From assembly GCF_002284575.1 (NCBI RefSeq), contig NZ_NPKJ01000070.1, positions 1-50,687 of the forward strand: 50,687 bases of DNA. The letters run 5' to 3'. The position numbers and the translations under genes were made by a program. Shown piece after piece: positions 1-8,280 of the stretch. The notes under the pieces are model-generated. The model was not told the DNA's origin, did not search any database, and saw only the letters and a program-made list of their open reading frames with translations. Position 1 is the first letter of the stretch. Every line of letters starts with the position of its first letter. Source of the DNA: Mesorhizobium temperatum. Its GTDB lineage: Bacteria; Pseudomonadota; Alphaproteobacteria; Rhizobiales; Rhizobiaceae.

Positions 1-408
1 TTGCGTAAGGCCTTCACGCGGCGCCAGCACGATCTCTACTTTGTTGCCTTCGATCTGCTGCACCTCAACGGCCACGACCTGCGCGACATGGCGCTCCAAG
101 AGCGCCGCGACATCCTTGCCGGCATCATCCCGCCTGACATCCGCATCCAGTTCAGCCAGGCGCTCCCGGGCGACGCCAATGCGATCTATCACCTGATCGA
201 CCAGGCCGGCCTTGAGGGAATGGTGTCCAAGCGTCGAGACACTAAGTATCGCAGCGGCCCGTCGACCAACTGGCTGAAGACGTCGGGGAATTCGAACTGC
301 TCGGCGACCTTCGAAAGTGAAGGGCTCGAAACGCGGGAACCTTTCATCCGCGAGCCGCTTTGTGTGCATGTCCCAAGCCGTGCAACCACCCATATTGCCA
401 AAGGGTAG
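1..408 (+). pseudogene. ATP-dependent DNA ligase fragment (LigD/LigC-type), 5' cut by window edge, 3' frameshifted
   Basis: The reading frame is open from the window edge. It carries the middle of an ATP-dependent DNA ligase adenylation domain: FDLLHLNG near residue 18, then EGMVSKRRDTKYRSGPS near 73-89 (the E-G-x-V-x-K-R motif IV), ending at NWLKT. In intact ligases WLK leads into the strand that starts the OB-fold domain (EFELLG or similar). Here EFELLG is found in a different frame, starting near position 288, and runs into a stop. A deletion or frameshift near 280-288 has therefore destroyed the C-terminal half. Such ligases often belong to accessory NHEJ systems in rhizobia. The remnant lies in what seems to be the end of a genomic island (recombinase relic and tRNA scar at 840-1054). 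Confidence 0.7.
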
Positions 409-661
409 CCCAGATCGGGACGTCAACTGTGAAGTCGCCTTGGAAGTCGCATTTGCAGCCTTGGTGACCGCCTCGGAAGCGAAGGGGTGGACGCCGCGCG
501 AAACGGCTGCAGCCCTACTGAAACTCGCAACGGAGCATGCCCAGCGGTTCAGGCTTGTGCCGGCTGAGCCGCCAAGGTGGCGAACGCGAAGAGGTATGTT
601 GATCGCGTGTGCCGCGCTCGTGTTTTTGCTGTGTGCAGCCATCGTTTGGTGGGGTGCTTAG
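368..661 (+). CDS. Small protein with C-terminal membrane anchor, unknown function
   Basis: This 97-residue frame starts at the ATG at 368 (MSQAVQPPILPKG); an ATG 17 codons upstream at 317 would extend it into the broken ligase. Residues about 20-60 look like a compact helical region (EVALEVAFAALVTASEAKGW, then TPRETAAALLKLATEHAQRF). A basic stretch (RWRTRRG) follows, and then one hydrophobic segment (MLIACAALVFLLCAAIVWW) ends the protein, suggesting a tail-anchored or single-pass inner-membrane protein. I do not recognise the family with certainty. It overlaps the end of the ligase remnant by about 40 bases and has only a weak ribosome-binding site, so its expression is uncertain. Confidence 0.5.
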   Translation: MSQAVQPPILPKGSPDRDVNCEVALEVAFAALVTASEAKGWTPRETAAALLKLATEHAQRFRLVPAEPPRWRTRRGMLIACAALVFLLCAAIVWWGA

Positions 662-839
662 ATGACGATCAACGTTTCGCCCCCGGATACGGCCGTTGCC
701 GCGGTCGTAGTGATGGCGTTGCCGCCTATACGTTGGATTGCGCGACGCTCGCCTAAGTTCATCCGGCCTGCGCCATGCCGACGGCTATGCCTATGCCCAT
801 CACCAGCCCTGCAGCGAGTTCCCGCCATATTCGACGGCG

Positions 840-968
840 ATGGCTAAGACCACCACTCGCTACGCCCACGTGCTGGACGAAGAGGTGGCCGCAGCGATGG
901 AGTTGCTACAAAACGCTGTCGCGAAGTCCCGAAAAAAGTCCCGAACTAGGAAGGGGAAAACGGCATAA
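840..968 (+). pseudogene. Tyrosine recombinase (phage-type integrase) C-terminal remnant
   Basis: The 42 codons from 840 to the TAA at 966-968 read MAKTTTRYAHVLDEEVAAAM and then a lysine/arginine-rich tail. T-T-x-R-Y-A-H is the hallmark around the catalytic tyrosine of tyrosine recombinases, and the acidic helix plus basic tail after it is how many island integrases end. Nothing upstream in frame (662-839) supplies the catalytic R-H-x-x-R part, so only the extreme C-terminus survives. It lies 44 bases before a tRNA 3' fragment, the expected position of an integrase relative to its attachment site. Confidence 0.7.
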
Positions 969-1012
969 CGCAATGAACTTTAATCGAAATCCGCGTTGCG
1001 CCCAATTTCCTC

Positions 1013-1054
1013 GGGGTCAAGGGGTCGTCGGTTCGAATCCGGCCACTCCGACCA
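1013..1054 (+). other. tRNA-Pro 3' fragment ending in CCA: probable attachment-site scar (attR)
   Basis: The sequence from 1013 to 1054 contains a perfect T-arm (GTCGG TTCGAAT CCGGC, one G-U pair), a seven-base acceptor strand CACTCCG, discriminator A and CCA. The acceptor strand implies a 5' end CGGAGTG, which is typical of tRNA-Pro, and GGGGTCAAG at the start matches the 3' side of a GGG anticodon arm. The D-arm and 5' acceptor are absent. A 3' half tRNA directly after an integrase relic is the classic duplicated end of an integrated element; the intact tRNA should lie to the left, outside the window. Confidence 0.75.
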
Positions 1055-1085
1055 TTTCAAAACTTAGACTTGCCCCCGAAATCCA

Positions 1086-2345
1086 TCATGCCTTAGCCTT
1101 CGGCGCAGGCAGCGCCAGCGGCCGCAACTGCCGTTGATGGCGGTATTCCAGCGCGATGGCGCCCCAGATCAGTCCGAGCAGCAGATAGACGTGGCGCCAG
1201 TGATCGATGTCGATGAAGGTGCCCAGCGCGATATTGCCGATGAAGGCGACATAGGCGCACAGAAGGTAGGGCTGCCACGGCCTGTCGCGCAGGAGAATGC
1301 GAAAGCCGGCTGATATCGTCCAGCAGGTCAGCGTCAGGAACGACACGAAGCCGACCCAGCCATAATCCATCAGCATTTTTAGCCAGATGTCGTGCGTGTC
1401 CTCACCGAAAATCGTGCCGAAGACGAGCGGGCCGATGCCGAGCGGATGCTCCAGCGCCATCTGGAAACCGATCGTGTAGCGGGCGAAACGGCCGAGGCGG
1501 GCGGTATCGTAGCTCTGTTCCAGCTGGGCGCGGCTGGAAAACATCTCCGAGACGCCCGGCAGCTGCAGGATGATGAGCATCGCTATGACCAGCAGCGAGA
1601 TGGCGGCGATGGTCATGACGACGACACGCAGCCGGAATTTTCCGCTGGCGCTCTGCAGAAACAGGGCGCCGGTGAGCAGGATCGCCGAAACGCCGAACAT
1701 GCCCCAGGCGCCGCGCGAGAAGGAGAAGAAAATACCGGCCGTGATGATCAGCAGCGGCACCGCCAGCAAGGGCATGCGTGAGACGGGGCCTGTAAGCAGG
1801 AGGTAGAGCAGGTAGACGCCGGGCAGCACCAGGAACGGCCCGAACACGTTCGGATCCTGAAACGCGCCGGTGGCGCGGTCGTATTTGGTGAAGATCTCCG
1901 CCCCCGGGAAGGAATGAAAATAGCCTGCTATGCCGAGCAGCGAGGTCAGCACCGCCGACATCACATAGGCCAGGAAGATCACCCGGTAGAGATTGGGCTG
2001 GACTGATGTCACCGAGGCGAAGAACACCGCGGTGAAGGCAAGGAACAGCGACACGCAGAGATAGAGCGGGGTGTTGGCAATGTCCGACATCTGGGTCATC
2101 GAGATCATGCCGCCGATGTTCATGACCACCAGCAGCACCAGCAGCGGCGCCGCCGCGCGCGATATGCGCAGGCCAAACAAGCACCACGCTATGATCAGCC
2201 CGACCATGTAGAGGTCGTATGGCGCCGGCTCGGCGATGACGAAGCCGGACAGGAAGACGCCCAGGAAAATCGCGCCCGACGCAATCAGCGCGATCAGCTT
2301 GGCGTTGACGGCAGCCGGCGGCAGCTCACGCGCGACGGCGCTCAA
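1086..2345 (-). CDS. O-antigen ligase/polymerase (Wzy_C) family membrane protein
   Basis: This 419-residue, highly hydrophobic protein has about ten to twelve predicted membrane helices. The central segment FQDPNVFGPFLVLPGVYLL (about 161-180) and the following SFSRGAWGMF are the signature of the Wzy_C/RfaL superfamily (F-x-D-P-N and S-x-S-R-x-x-W). A large periplasmic loop with ARLGRFARY and the HPLGIGP motif follows, as in O-antigen polymerases and ExoQ-type exopolysaccharide polymerases. The start used is TTG at 2345; it overlaps the TGA of the upstream sugar transferase in the four bases TTGA, which implies translational coupling. Its place last in an export/transferase operon makes repeat-unit polymerase more likely than lipid A ligase, but the sequence alone does not decide this. 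Confidence 0.85.
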   Translation of the reverse strand: MSAVARELPPAAVNAKLIALIASGAIFLGVFLSGFVIAEPAPYDLYMVGLIIAWCLFGLRISRAAAPLLVLLVVMNIGGMISMTQMSDIANTPLYLCVSLFLAFTAVFFASVTSVQPNLYRVIFLAYVMSAVLTSLLGIAGYFHSFPGAEIFTKYDRATGAFQDPNVFGPFLVLPGVYLLYLLLTGPVSRMPLLAVPLLIITAGIFFSFSRGAWGMFGVSAILLTGALFLQSASGKFRLRVVVMTIAAISLLVIAMLIILQLPGVSEMFSSRAQLEQSYDTARLGRFARYTIGFQMALEHPLGIGPLVFGTIFGEDTHDIWLKMLMDYGWVGFVSFLTLTCWTISAGFRILLRDRPWQPYLLCAYVAFIGNIALGTFIDIDHWRHVYLLLGLIWGAIALEYRHQRQLRPLALPAPKAKA

Positions 2346-3877
2346 TAGGCATTTTCCGTATTGAGCAGCCGGATCGGTGTCAGGAACAGAATCCTCAGAT
2401 CGAACAGCAGCGACCAGTTTTCGATATAATAGAGGTCGTATTCCGTCCGCATGCGGATCTTCTCGTTGGTGTCCATCTCGCCGCGCCAGCCATTGATCTG
2501 CGCCCAGCCGGTGACGCCTGGCTTGACCTTGTGGCGTGCGAAATAGCCGTCGACCACCTCATTGTAGAGAAGGTTGTGCGACTGGGCGGCAATGGCATGC
2601 GGGCGCGGCCCGACCAGCGAGAGCGAACCGAAAAGCGAGTTGAAGAACTGCGGCAACTCGTCGATCGAGGTCTTGCGGATGAAGCGGCCGACGCGGGTGA
2701 CGCGCGGGTCGTTCCTGGTCACCGTCTGCTTGGCCGTCGGGTCGGCCTTGTCCGTGTACATCGAACGGAACTTGTAGACCTCGATGATCTCGTTGTTGAA
2801 GCCATGCCGCTTCTGGTGGAACAGCACCGGTCCCTTGCTGTCGAGCTTGATAGCGATCGCGGTCACCAGCATGACCGGCGAGAACACGATGATGCCGATG
2901 ATCGAGAAGACGATGTCGAAGGCGCGCTTGGCGACCGAATCCCAGTCGTTGATCGGCTTGTCGAAGATATCGAGCATCGGCACCGAGCCGATATAGGAAT
3001 AGGCGCGCGGCCGAAACTGCAGCGCGTTCGAATGCGCCGAGAGCCGGATATCGACCGGCAGCACCCACAGCTTCTTCAAAAGCTGCAGGACACGCGATTC
3101 GGCGGTCAGCGGCAGCGACACGATCAGCATGTCGATGCGGGCGATGCGGGCGAACTCGATGAGCTCGGAAACGGTGCCGAGCTTCGGATATCCGGCGACG
3201 ATGGGTGGCGAGCGCTTGTCGCCGCGGTCATCGAAGATGCCGCAGATGCGGATGTCGTTGTAGGGCTGCTTTTCGACGGAGCGGATCAGGACTTCCGCCG
3301 CCGTGCCGCCGCCGACGATGACGGCCCGGCGCTCCATGCGCCCGTCGCGCGCCCAGCGCCGGATCAGCTTGGACATCATTAGCCTGAGACCGAAGATCAG
3401 CATAAAGCCGACAACGAACCAGGTGCCGAAAAACAGGCGCGAATAGTCTTCCGACATCTTCATGGCGAATGCCGTCAGCGCCATCAAGGCGAAGGTGCCG
3501 GCCCAGACCAGCAGCAGACGGCCGAAATTGGCGAGCGGCCGCATCAACGAGACGACCTGGTAGCAGTCGGTGACGTCGAGCAGCACCACGGCGAGGAACG
3601 AGGCGGCGGCGATCGTCAGCGGGTATTGCCAGGCGAAATGGCTGAGGAAGCCGACATAATAGAAATAGACGCAGAGGCCCGACAGGAACAGCAGCGTGAA
3701 TTCGACCATGCGCAGGACGCCGCTGACCATGATCGGCGACATGGTGTCGCGCCTGTATTGCGACGCGACCTGACGGGCGACGTCGTTCATCCCGCCAAGC
3801 TTATCGCCGCTGGCCGGGCCGTCGAATTTGCGCACCGCGTCTATCGAAAAGCGGCGTGCGGGATCGATCTCGTTCAT
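2342..3877 (-). CDS. Undecaprenyl-phosphate sugar phosphotransferase (initiating polyprenyl glycosylphosphotransferase)
   Basis: This 511-residue enzyme transfers a hexose-1-phosphate from a nucleotide sugar to undecaprenyl phosphate and so starts repeat-unit assembly at the inner membrane. Residues about 50-165 hold four membrane helices. About 180-310 is a Rossmann-like CoA_binding_3 region (AVIVGGGTAAEVLIRSV). About 320 to the end is the bacterial sugar transferase catalytic domain: VAKRAFDIVFSIIGIIVF, then KFRSMY, RVGRFIRKTSIDELPQ and SLVGPRPHA, and a C-terminal KVKPGVTGWAQINGWRGE. All the acidic and basic residues usually conserved in the PssY/WbaP/WcaJ group are present. Length fits the long WcaJ-like form. 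It lies in a minus-strand operon with the export lipoprotein and glycosyltransferase; the sugar specificity cannot be read. Confidence 0.9.
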   Translation of the reverse strand: MNEIDPARRFSIDAVRKFDGPASGDKLGGMNDVARQVASQYRRDTMSPIMVSGVLRMVEFTLLFLSGLCVYFYYVGFLSHFAWQYPLTIAAASFLAVVLLDVTDCYQVVSLMRPLANFGRLLLVWAGTFALMALTAFAMKMSEDYSRLFFGTWFVVGFMLIFGLRLMMSKLIRRWARDGRMERRAVIVGGGTAAEVLIRSVEKQPYNDIRICGIFDDRGDKRSPPIVAGYPKLGTVSELIEFARIARIDMLIVSLPLTAESRVLQLLKKLWVLPVDIRLSAHSNALQFRPRAYSYIGSVPMLDIFDKPINDWDSVAKRAFDIVFSIIGIIVFSPVMLVTAIAIKLDSKGPVLFHQKRHGFNNEIIEVYKFRSMYTDKADPTAKQTVTRNDPRVTRVGRFIRKTSIDELPQFFNSLFGSLSLVGPRPHAIAAQSHNLLYNEVVDGYFARHKVKPGVTGWAQINGWRGEMDTNEKIRMRTEYDLYYIENWSLLFDLRILFLTPIRLLNTENAY

Positions 3878-3984
3878 GGGTGCATCCGCAAAGCTTCCCT
3901 GAGGTGAATAGCAAAAGAGAGCTAAGAAACCCTTGAAACAACAGGTGGCTTTGGAGAAGCTTTTGGGGCTAGCGCCCTTTGGGG

Positions 3985-5115
3985 CTAACGCTTGAGCGCG
4001 GCGAAATAGGCCGTCTCGATCGCGGCGGCCATCACGTCGGCGCCGAATCGCGTCTTGAGGTCGGCGGTGTCGGGCATCAGGCTGCTATACGCTTCGGGGT
4101 CGGCCAGCGCCGCGCTCATCTTGCCGGCGAGTTCGCGCGGGTCAGGCCGGATCAGGGCAGGGGAACCGGCTCCGAAGATTTCCGGGATGCCGCCGACGGC
4201 GGTGGCGATCATCGATTTGCCGGCGGCGAGCGTTTCCAGCACGATGTAGGGCATGGCTTCCGCGCGCGAGGGAACGACAACCAGTTCGGCCATCGCGAAG
4301 GCTTTGCGCGCCGGCATCGGCGGCAGGAAGCGCATATGGCCTTCGAGCCCGAGCCGCTTCACTTGCGCATGGTAGCGCGGCAGGTCGTCGCCGTCGCCGA
4401 CCATCACCGCTCTCACCGGGCGGCCGAGCCGCGTTCCGGCAAGGACCAGCGCATCGATGAAGATGTCCGGTCCCTTGAGGTCGCGCATCATGCCGATATA
4501 GAGGACGTCGGCCGCATTCTGCTCGGTCCGCACCGGCTCGAACTCGGCGGCGCTCAGGCCGTTGTAGACAAGGTTGTTCGGGATGGGCGGTTCGCCGACC
4601 TTCCTGCGATATGTCTGCCTTTCATAATCGGAGACAAACAGAAGATAGTCGGTGAAGCGCGCCATGAATCGTTCGAGCGCGAAGAACAGCTTCCCCGTGG
4701 CGGTGGTCTCGTCATAATGAAGAGAGCCGCCGTGAGGCGAATAAAGGCGGGCTACGCGAGACCTTGATACCCGCAACAATGAGCCGAACAGGCGGGCATA
4801 GGCGCCACCCTTGGCGCCATGCCCGTGGAGCACGTCCGGCCGCAATTCCTTGATGATCCCAAATGTGCGCCAGGCCGAGGCGAGATCGCCCGGTCCGACA
4901 TGCCGCTGCATCGGCGTACGATGGATGCCGAGCGCCATTGTGCCCTTCATCTGTTCGAACAAATGTTCCTCGAAGTCGCCGCCCGTCGTCGAATCGCAGA
5001 CGATGCCGACGGCATGCCCGGCGGCGACCTGCGCCTCGGTCAGGTCGCGCACGTGACGAAAAATCCCTCCGACAGGTGAGCGAAAGCAGTGAACGATCCT
5101 GAGTGTGTCCGCCAC
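3985..5115 (-). CDS. Glycosyltransferase family 4, surface polysaccharide synthesis
   Basis: This 376-residue GT-B fold enzyme starts with IVHCFRSPVGGIFRHVRDLT, the glycine-rich acceptor-side loop of GT4 enzymes. GxGAKGGAYARL-type sequence lies near residue 100. The nucleotide-sugar domain starts with DVLYIGMMRDLKGPDIFIDA (about 203-222), and the retaining-enzyme E-x7-E motif is present as EAMPYIVLETLAAG (about 289), followed by AVGGIPEIF. It is cytoplasmic or membrane-associated and adds one sugar to the lipid-linked repeat unit. The start ATG at 5115 follows the export gene stop by 5 bases, so the genes are cotranscribed. It is the only ordinary glycosyltransferase in the cluster, so further transferases must lie elsewhere if the repeat unit is complex. 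Confidence 0.9.
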   Translation of the reverse strand: MADTLRIVHCFRSPVGGIFRHVRDLTEAQVAAGHAVGIVCDSTTGGDFEEHLFEQMKGTMALGIHRTPMQRHVGPGDLASAWRTFGIIKELRPDVLHGHGAKGGAYARLFGSLLRVSRSRVARLYSPHGGSLHYDETTATGKLFFALERFMARFTDYLLFVSDYERQTYRRKVGEPPIPNNLVYNGLSAAEFEPVRTEQNAADVLYIGMMRDLKGPDIFIDALVLAGTRLGRPVRAVMVGDGDDLPRYHAQVKRLGLEGHMRFLPPMPARKAFAMAELVVVPSRAEAMPYIVLETLAAGKSMIATAVGGIPEIFGAGSPALIRPDPRELAGKMSAALADPEAYSSLMPDTADLKTRFGADVMAAAIETAYFAALKR

Positions 5116-5120
5116 GTGGA

Positions 5121-5684
5121 CTAGAACAGGCGTTCGCGAACATAGACCGTGTCGCCGGGCAGGAGCGGGTCGGAGGTGGCCACGCGACCGGTCATGACCT
5201 TGCCGTTGATGTCGCGGGTGATATCGACGCTTTCCTGGTTGGCGCGCGGGCTGAAACCGCCGGCGATGGCAATCGCCTTTTGTACGGTCAGGCCCGGAAC
5301 ATAGGAGTACTGGCCCGCGGCACCGACTTCGCCCATGATGAAGATCGGCCGGTAGCGGTCGATCTCGACCGAAACGTCCGGATCGCGCAGGTAACCCTGG
5401 CGTAATTTGTCGGCGATCTCGCCTTCGAGTTGCTGTGCGGTGTGGCCGCGCGCCGGTACGGCGCCGACGAGCGGGATGGACAGATAACCGGATTGGTCGA
5501 CGCTGTAGACGTTGGTCAGCCCTTCCTGCTCGAACACGGTCACGCGGACCCGGTCGCCGGCGCCGAGGCGATAAGGCTGATCGAGCATTTTATGAAAGGC
5601 GGCCGGCGCCGGCCGGTAGCTGGAGCAGCCGGCAAGCAACGACACGGTGAGCAGCGCGCGGAAGAGGGAAGCAGTGCTTTTCAT
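5121..5684 (-). CDS. Polysaccharide export outer-membrane lipoprotein (Wza/ExoF-like)
   Basis: This 187-residue protein begins with a lipoprotein signal peptide whose lipobox is LLAGC (cysteine about residue 20). Residues about 35-115 form a Poly_export domain (YRLGAGDRVRVTVFEQEGLT, then VDQSGYLSIPLVGAVPARG and LRDPDVSVEI). A single SLBB-like domain follows (PIFIMGEVGAAGQYSYVPGLTV, AIAIAGGFSPRAN), ending with PGDTVYVRERLF. Wza of E. coli is about twice as long and has a C-terminal membrane-spanning helix; this short form is the rhizobial type that may need a separate outer-membrane partner. It is the first gene of the minus-strand arm and is divergent from the co-polymerase gene at 6045. Confidence 0.9.
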   Translation of the reverse strand: MKSTASLFRALLTVSLLAGCSSYRPAPAAFHKMLDQPYRLGAGDRVRVTVFEQEGLTNVYSVDQSGYLSIPLVGAVPARGHTAQQLEGEIADKLRQGYLRDPDVSVEIDRYRPIFIMGEVGAAGQYSYVPGLTVQKAIAIAGGFSPRANQESVDITRDINGKVMTGRVATSDPLLPGDTVYVRERLF

Positions 5685-6044
5685 GGCCGGACACGTACCT
5701 TCGACTGGCCGCTGTTACACCGCGGCAAACTTTGGGAGTCGAGGTCCGTTATCATCCCGTTAGGGTTAATGGCCGGTAAAGGCGCGCGGCCGAAGCGGCG
5801 GCAACCGACAGAAGACGGCCGGTTTTGATGTTTTTGTTGCCGCTTGCAAGTAAAACCTAACAGATGCTTACCGCGATATTAACGGCTGAGTTACCATAGT
5901 TGTTTACGGTGCATCCTGACCAATGCATGTCGCCCCAAAAGTGCGCAGCGGTTTTGGGACAACGACATGCATGAAAACAAGAGCTTAAAGCGCGTTGCAT
6001 GAACCTGTTCAAGGCGACGTGTTTTAAGTACCGGAGCAGGATGC
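5685..6044. promoter_or_regulatory. 360-base divergent intergenic region between the two polysaccharide arms
   Basis: The export gene reads left and the co-polymerase gene reads right from this gap, so promoters for both arms should be here. It contains an AT-richer stretch (about 5830-5915) and a long palindromic repeat at 5923-5972. I could not pick a convincing -35/-10 pair for either direction. Confidence 0.5.
5923..5972. repeat. Palindromic intergenic repeat, copy 1 (CCCAAAA...TTTTGGG type)
   Basis: The outer arms ATGCATGTCG (5923-5932) and CGACATGCAT (5963-5972) are perfect reverse complements. Inside them CCCAAAA and TTTTGGG form a second stem around GTGCGCAGCGG. A second copy with the same inner core lies at 28543-28582. 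Elements of this kind are scattered through rhizobial intergenic regions. Confidence 0.8.
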
Positions 6045-8234
6045 ATGTCCGTTCAATCCGCGGCCGCAGATGTCGACGTCGATCTCAGGCAGCTCTTCGC
6101 AAGCCTTGCGAGGAATTGGCCGCGCATTCTTGTCGTCGCGCTGGTCGTAACCGGCCTGGCGTTCGCGCTCACCTGGCTCGCCACGCCGCATTACAGGGCC
6201 GAAACACGGCTTTTGATCGAAACGCGCGAATCGGTTTACACGCGCCCCGACGGCACCAATGACAACGACAAGCCGATTCTCGACGAGGAAGGCGTGACCA
6301 GTCAGGTCGAGGTTATTTCCTCGACCGACATCCTCAAGCAGGTGGCGCAGAAGCTCAATTTGTCGCGGCTTGCCGAATTCGACGAGACGGCGGACATGCC
6401 GGTGTCGAGTCGTCTGCTCGTCATCGCCGGCCTGAAAAGCGACCCCAACGAGATCCCGCCGGAAGAACGCGTGCTGACGAAGATGCGCGAGAAGCTCAAC
6501 GTCTATCGCGTTGAAAAATCTCGCGTCATCGTCATCGAATTCTCCTCGGAAAATCCCAGGCTCGCTGCTGAAATTCCGAACGCCATAGCCGACGCTTACA
6601 TCTCCGTCCAGGGCAATGCCAACATCGAATCGAATTCCGCCGCGACCGACTGGCTGGCGCCGGAGATCGCCGACCTGTCGAAGCGGGTGAAGGATGCCGA
6701 GGCCAAGGTAGCAAGCTACCGCGCCCAGTCCGATCTTTTGATGGGCGGCAACAATTCGGTGCTTGCCACGCAACAGCTTTCCGAATTGTCCAGCGAACTG
6801 TCGCGGGTGCGCGCCAATCGCGCCTCGGCGGAAGCGACTGCCGACAGCGTACGCAGGGCGCTGCAGAACGGCGGCTCGCTGGATGCGGTACCGGAGGTGC
6901 TTTCTTCCGAACTCATCCAGCGGCTGCGCGAGCGGCAGGTCGAGCTCAAGACCAACATCGCCGACCTTTCCACCTCCTTGCTCGACAATCATCCGCGCAT
7001 CCGGGCGCTGAGATCGCAGCTTGCCGATCTCGACCGCCAGATCCGCATCGAGGCGGAAAAGATCATGAAAGGGCTGATGACGCAGGCGCAGACTGCCCAG
7101 GCCCGCGAAAACCAGCTTGTCGGCGACGTCAACACGCTGAAGGCCGCATCGGCGCGCGCCGGCGACCAGCAGGTCGAACTGGACGCGCTGCAGCGCGAAG
7201 CGACCGCCCAGCGGCAACTGCTCGAATCCTACCTGACCCGTTACCGTGAGGCGTCCTCGCGCAAGGACAGCAACTATCTGCCGGTCGACGCCCGTGTCTT
7301 TTCGCGCGCGGTGGCGCCGTCCGAGCCCTATTTCCCGAAGATCCTGCCGATCGCCGGTGCGGCCTTCGTCGGCTCGTTGCTGGTCATGGCGATCGTTACG
7401 CTTCTGCAAGAGCTGTTTTCGGGTCGCGCCATGCGGCCGGCCGCCGGCGCCCGCTTCGAGCGGATCGAACAGGTCGCGATGCCGGTTGCCCACGAACCCT
7501 CCAATCACGAACCGACCGATTTCGAGGACGTCGAGGATCGGGCGGCGGAAGCGCAGGTGGAGCCGCAAGCGGCTGCCGCGGCGCCGGCAACTGCCCCAGC
7601 AACTGGCGAGGACGTCGAGCCGGTGCGCCCCACCCTTGGCGAGGTCGAAATCGACAGCGCGGTGGAAAAACTGATCACAAGCGGTGCGGCACGCGCCATA
7701 TTCGTGTCGCCGGAAGGCGACGAGGCGGCCGCCTCGGCGGTGCTGGTGGCGCGTGAGGTTTCCGACGCCGGCCTGCGTGTGCTCCTGCTCGATCTCACCG
7801 CTTCGGGCGCCGCTTCGCGGCCGATGCTGGACAGCGGGCTTTTCCCGGGCATCACCAATCTGCTCGCCTCCGAAGCGCAGTTCAGCGACGTGATCCACCC
7901 CGATCTCTATTCGGACTGCCACGTCATTCCCGTCGGCACCGCCGATCCGGTCCGCGCCATGCGCGCCGCCGACCGGCTGCCGATCATCATGCAGTCGCTG
8001 ACCACCGCCTACGATCTGGTCGTGGTCGAATGCGGACCCGCAGACGCGCAAGGCATCAGCCGCCTTGTCGGCGAGGGCACCGAGGTCTTCCTGTCGCTGC
8101 TGGAGCCGGACGACGAGGTGGCTCAGGCCGCAGTCGAACTGATCGAGAGCGGCTATCCCGACCTGACGCTGGTGACGCCGGTCGGCCATGAGACGCCAGG
8201 GACGCCGATACCCGGACGGCGCTCCGCCGCCTGA
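6045..8234 (+). CDS. Exopolysaccharide co-polymerase (Wzc/ExoP-like, GNVR family) with degenerate kinase domain
   Basis: This 729-residue inner-membrane protein sets chain length and couples synthesis to export. Residues about 8-100 form a Wzz domain with the first membrane helix (ILVVALVVTGLAFALTWLA). A long periplasmic coiled-coil region (about 190-400) follows, then a GNVR segment ending in PSEPYFPKILPIAGAAFVGS and the second helix. Residues about 445-535 are a proline/alanine/glutamate-rich linker, and about 540-715 fold like a BY-kinase or MinD domain (AIFVSPEGDEAAASAVLVAR, VLLLDLTASGA, YDLVVVECGPAD). The Walker A loop that should follow AIFVSP has no G-K-S/T, and the usual tyrosine-rich C-terminal tail is missing. 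The ATG at 6045 directly follows GGAGCAGGATGC. Confidence 0.88.
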   Translation: MSVQSAAADVDVDLRQLFASLARNWPRILVVALVVTGLAFALTWLATPHYRAETRLLIETRESVYTRPDGTNDNDKPILDEEGVTSQVEVISSTDILKQVAQKLNLSRLAEFDETADMPVSSRLLVIAGLKSDPNEIPPEERVLTKMREKLNVYRVEKSRVIVIEFSSENPRLAAEIPNAIADAYISVQGNANIESNSAATDWLAPEIADLSKRVKDAEAKVASYRAQSDLLMGGNNSVLATQQLSELSSELSRVRANRASAEATADSVRRALQNGGSLDAVPEVLSSELIQRLRERQVELKTNIADLSTSLLDNHPRIRALRSQLADLDRQIRIEAEKIMKGLMTQAQTAQARENQLVGDVNTLKAASARAGDQQVELDALQREATAQRQLLESYLTRYREASSRKDSNYLPVDARVFSRAVAPSEPYFPKILPIAGAAFVGSLLVMAIVTLLQELFSGRAMRPAAGARFERIEQVAMPVAHEPSNHEPTDFEDVEDRAAEAQVEPQAAAAAPATAPATGEDVEPVRPTLGEVEIDSAVEKLITSGAARAIFVSPEGDEAAASAVLVAREVSDAGLRVLLLDLTASGAASRPMLDSGLFPGITNLLASEAQFSDVIHPDLYSDCHVIPVGTADPVRAMRAADRLPIIMQSLTTAYDLVVVECGPADAQGISRLVGEGTEVFLSLLEPDDEVAQAAVELIESGYPDLTLVTPVGHETPGTPIPGRRSAA

Positions 8235-8280
8235 GACGGTTCGACAATTCTGCTCAATGCTCCGGAAATCTCGGCAGCGG

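Noticed and set aside
1013..1054. Complete tRNA-Pro gene
   Set aside because: Only the anticodon-proximal 3' half, T-arm, acceptor strand and CCA are present; no D-arm or 5' acceptor strand precedes it.
2531..3382. Open frame opposite the sugar transferase gene
   Set aside because: Acidic/arginine-rich shadow translation; the sense strand encodes an unambiguous initiating transferase.
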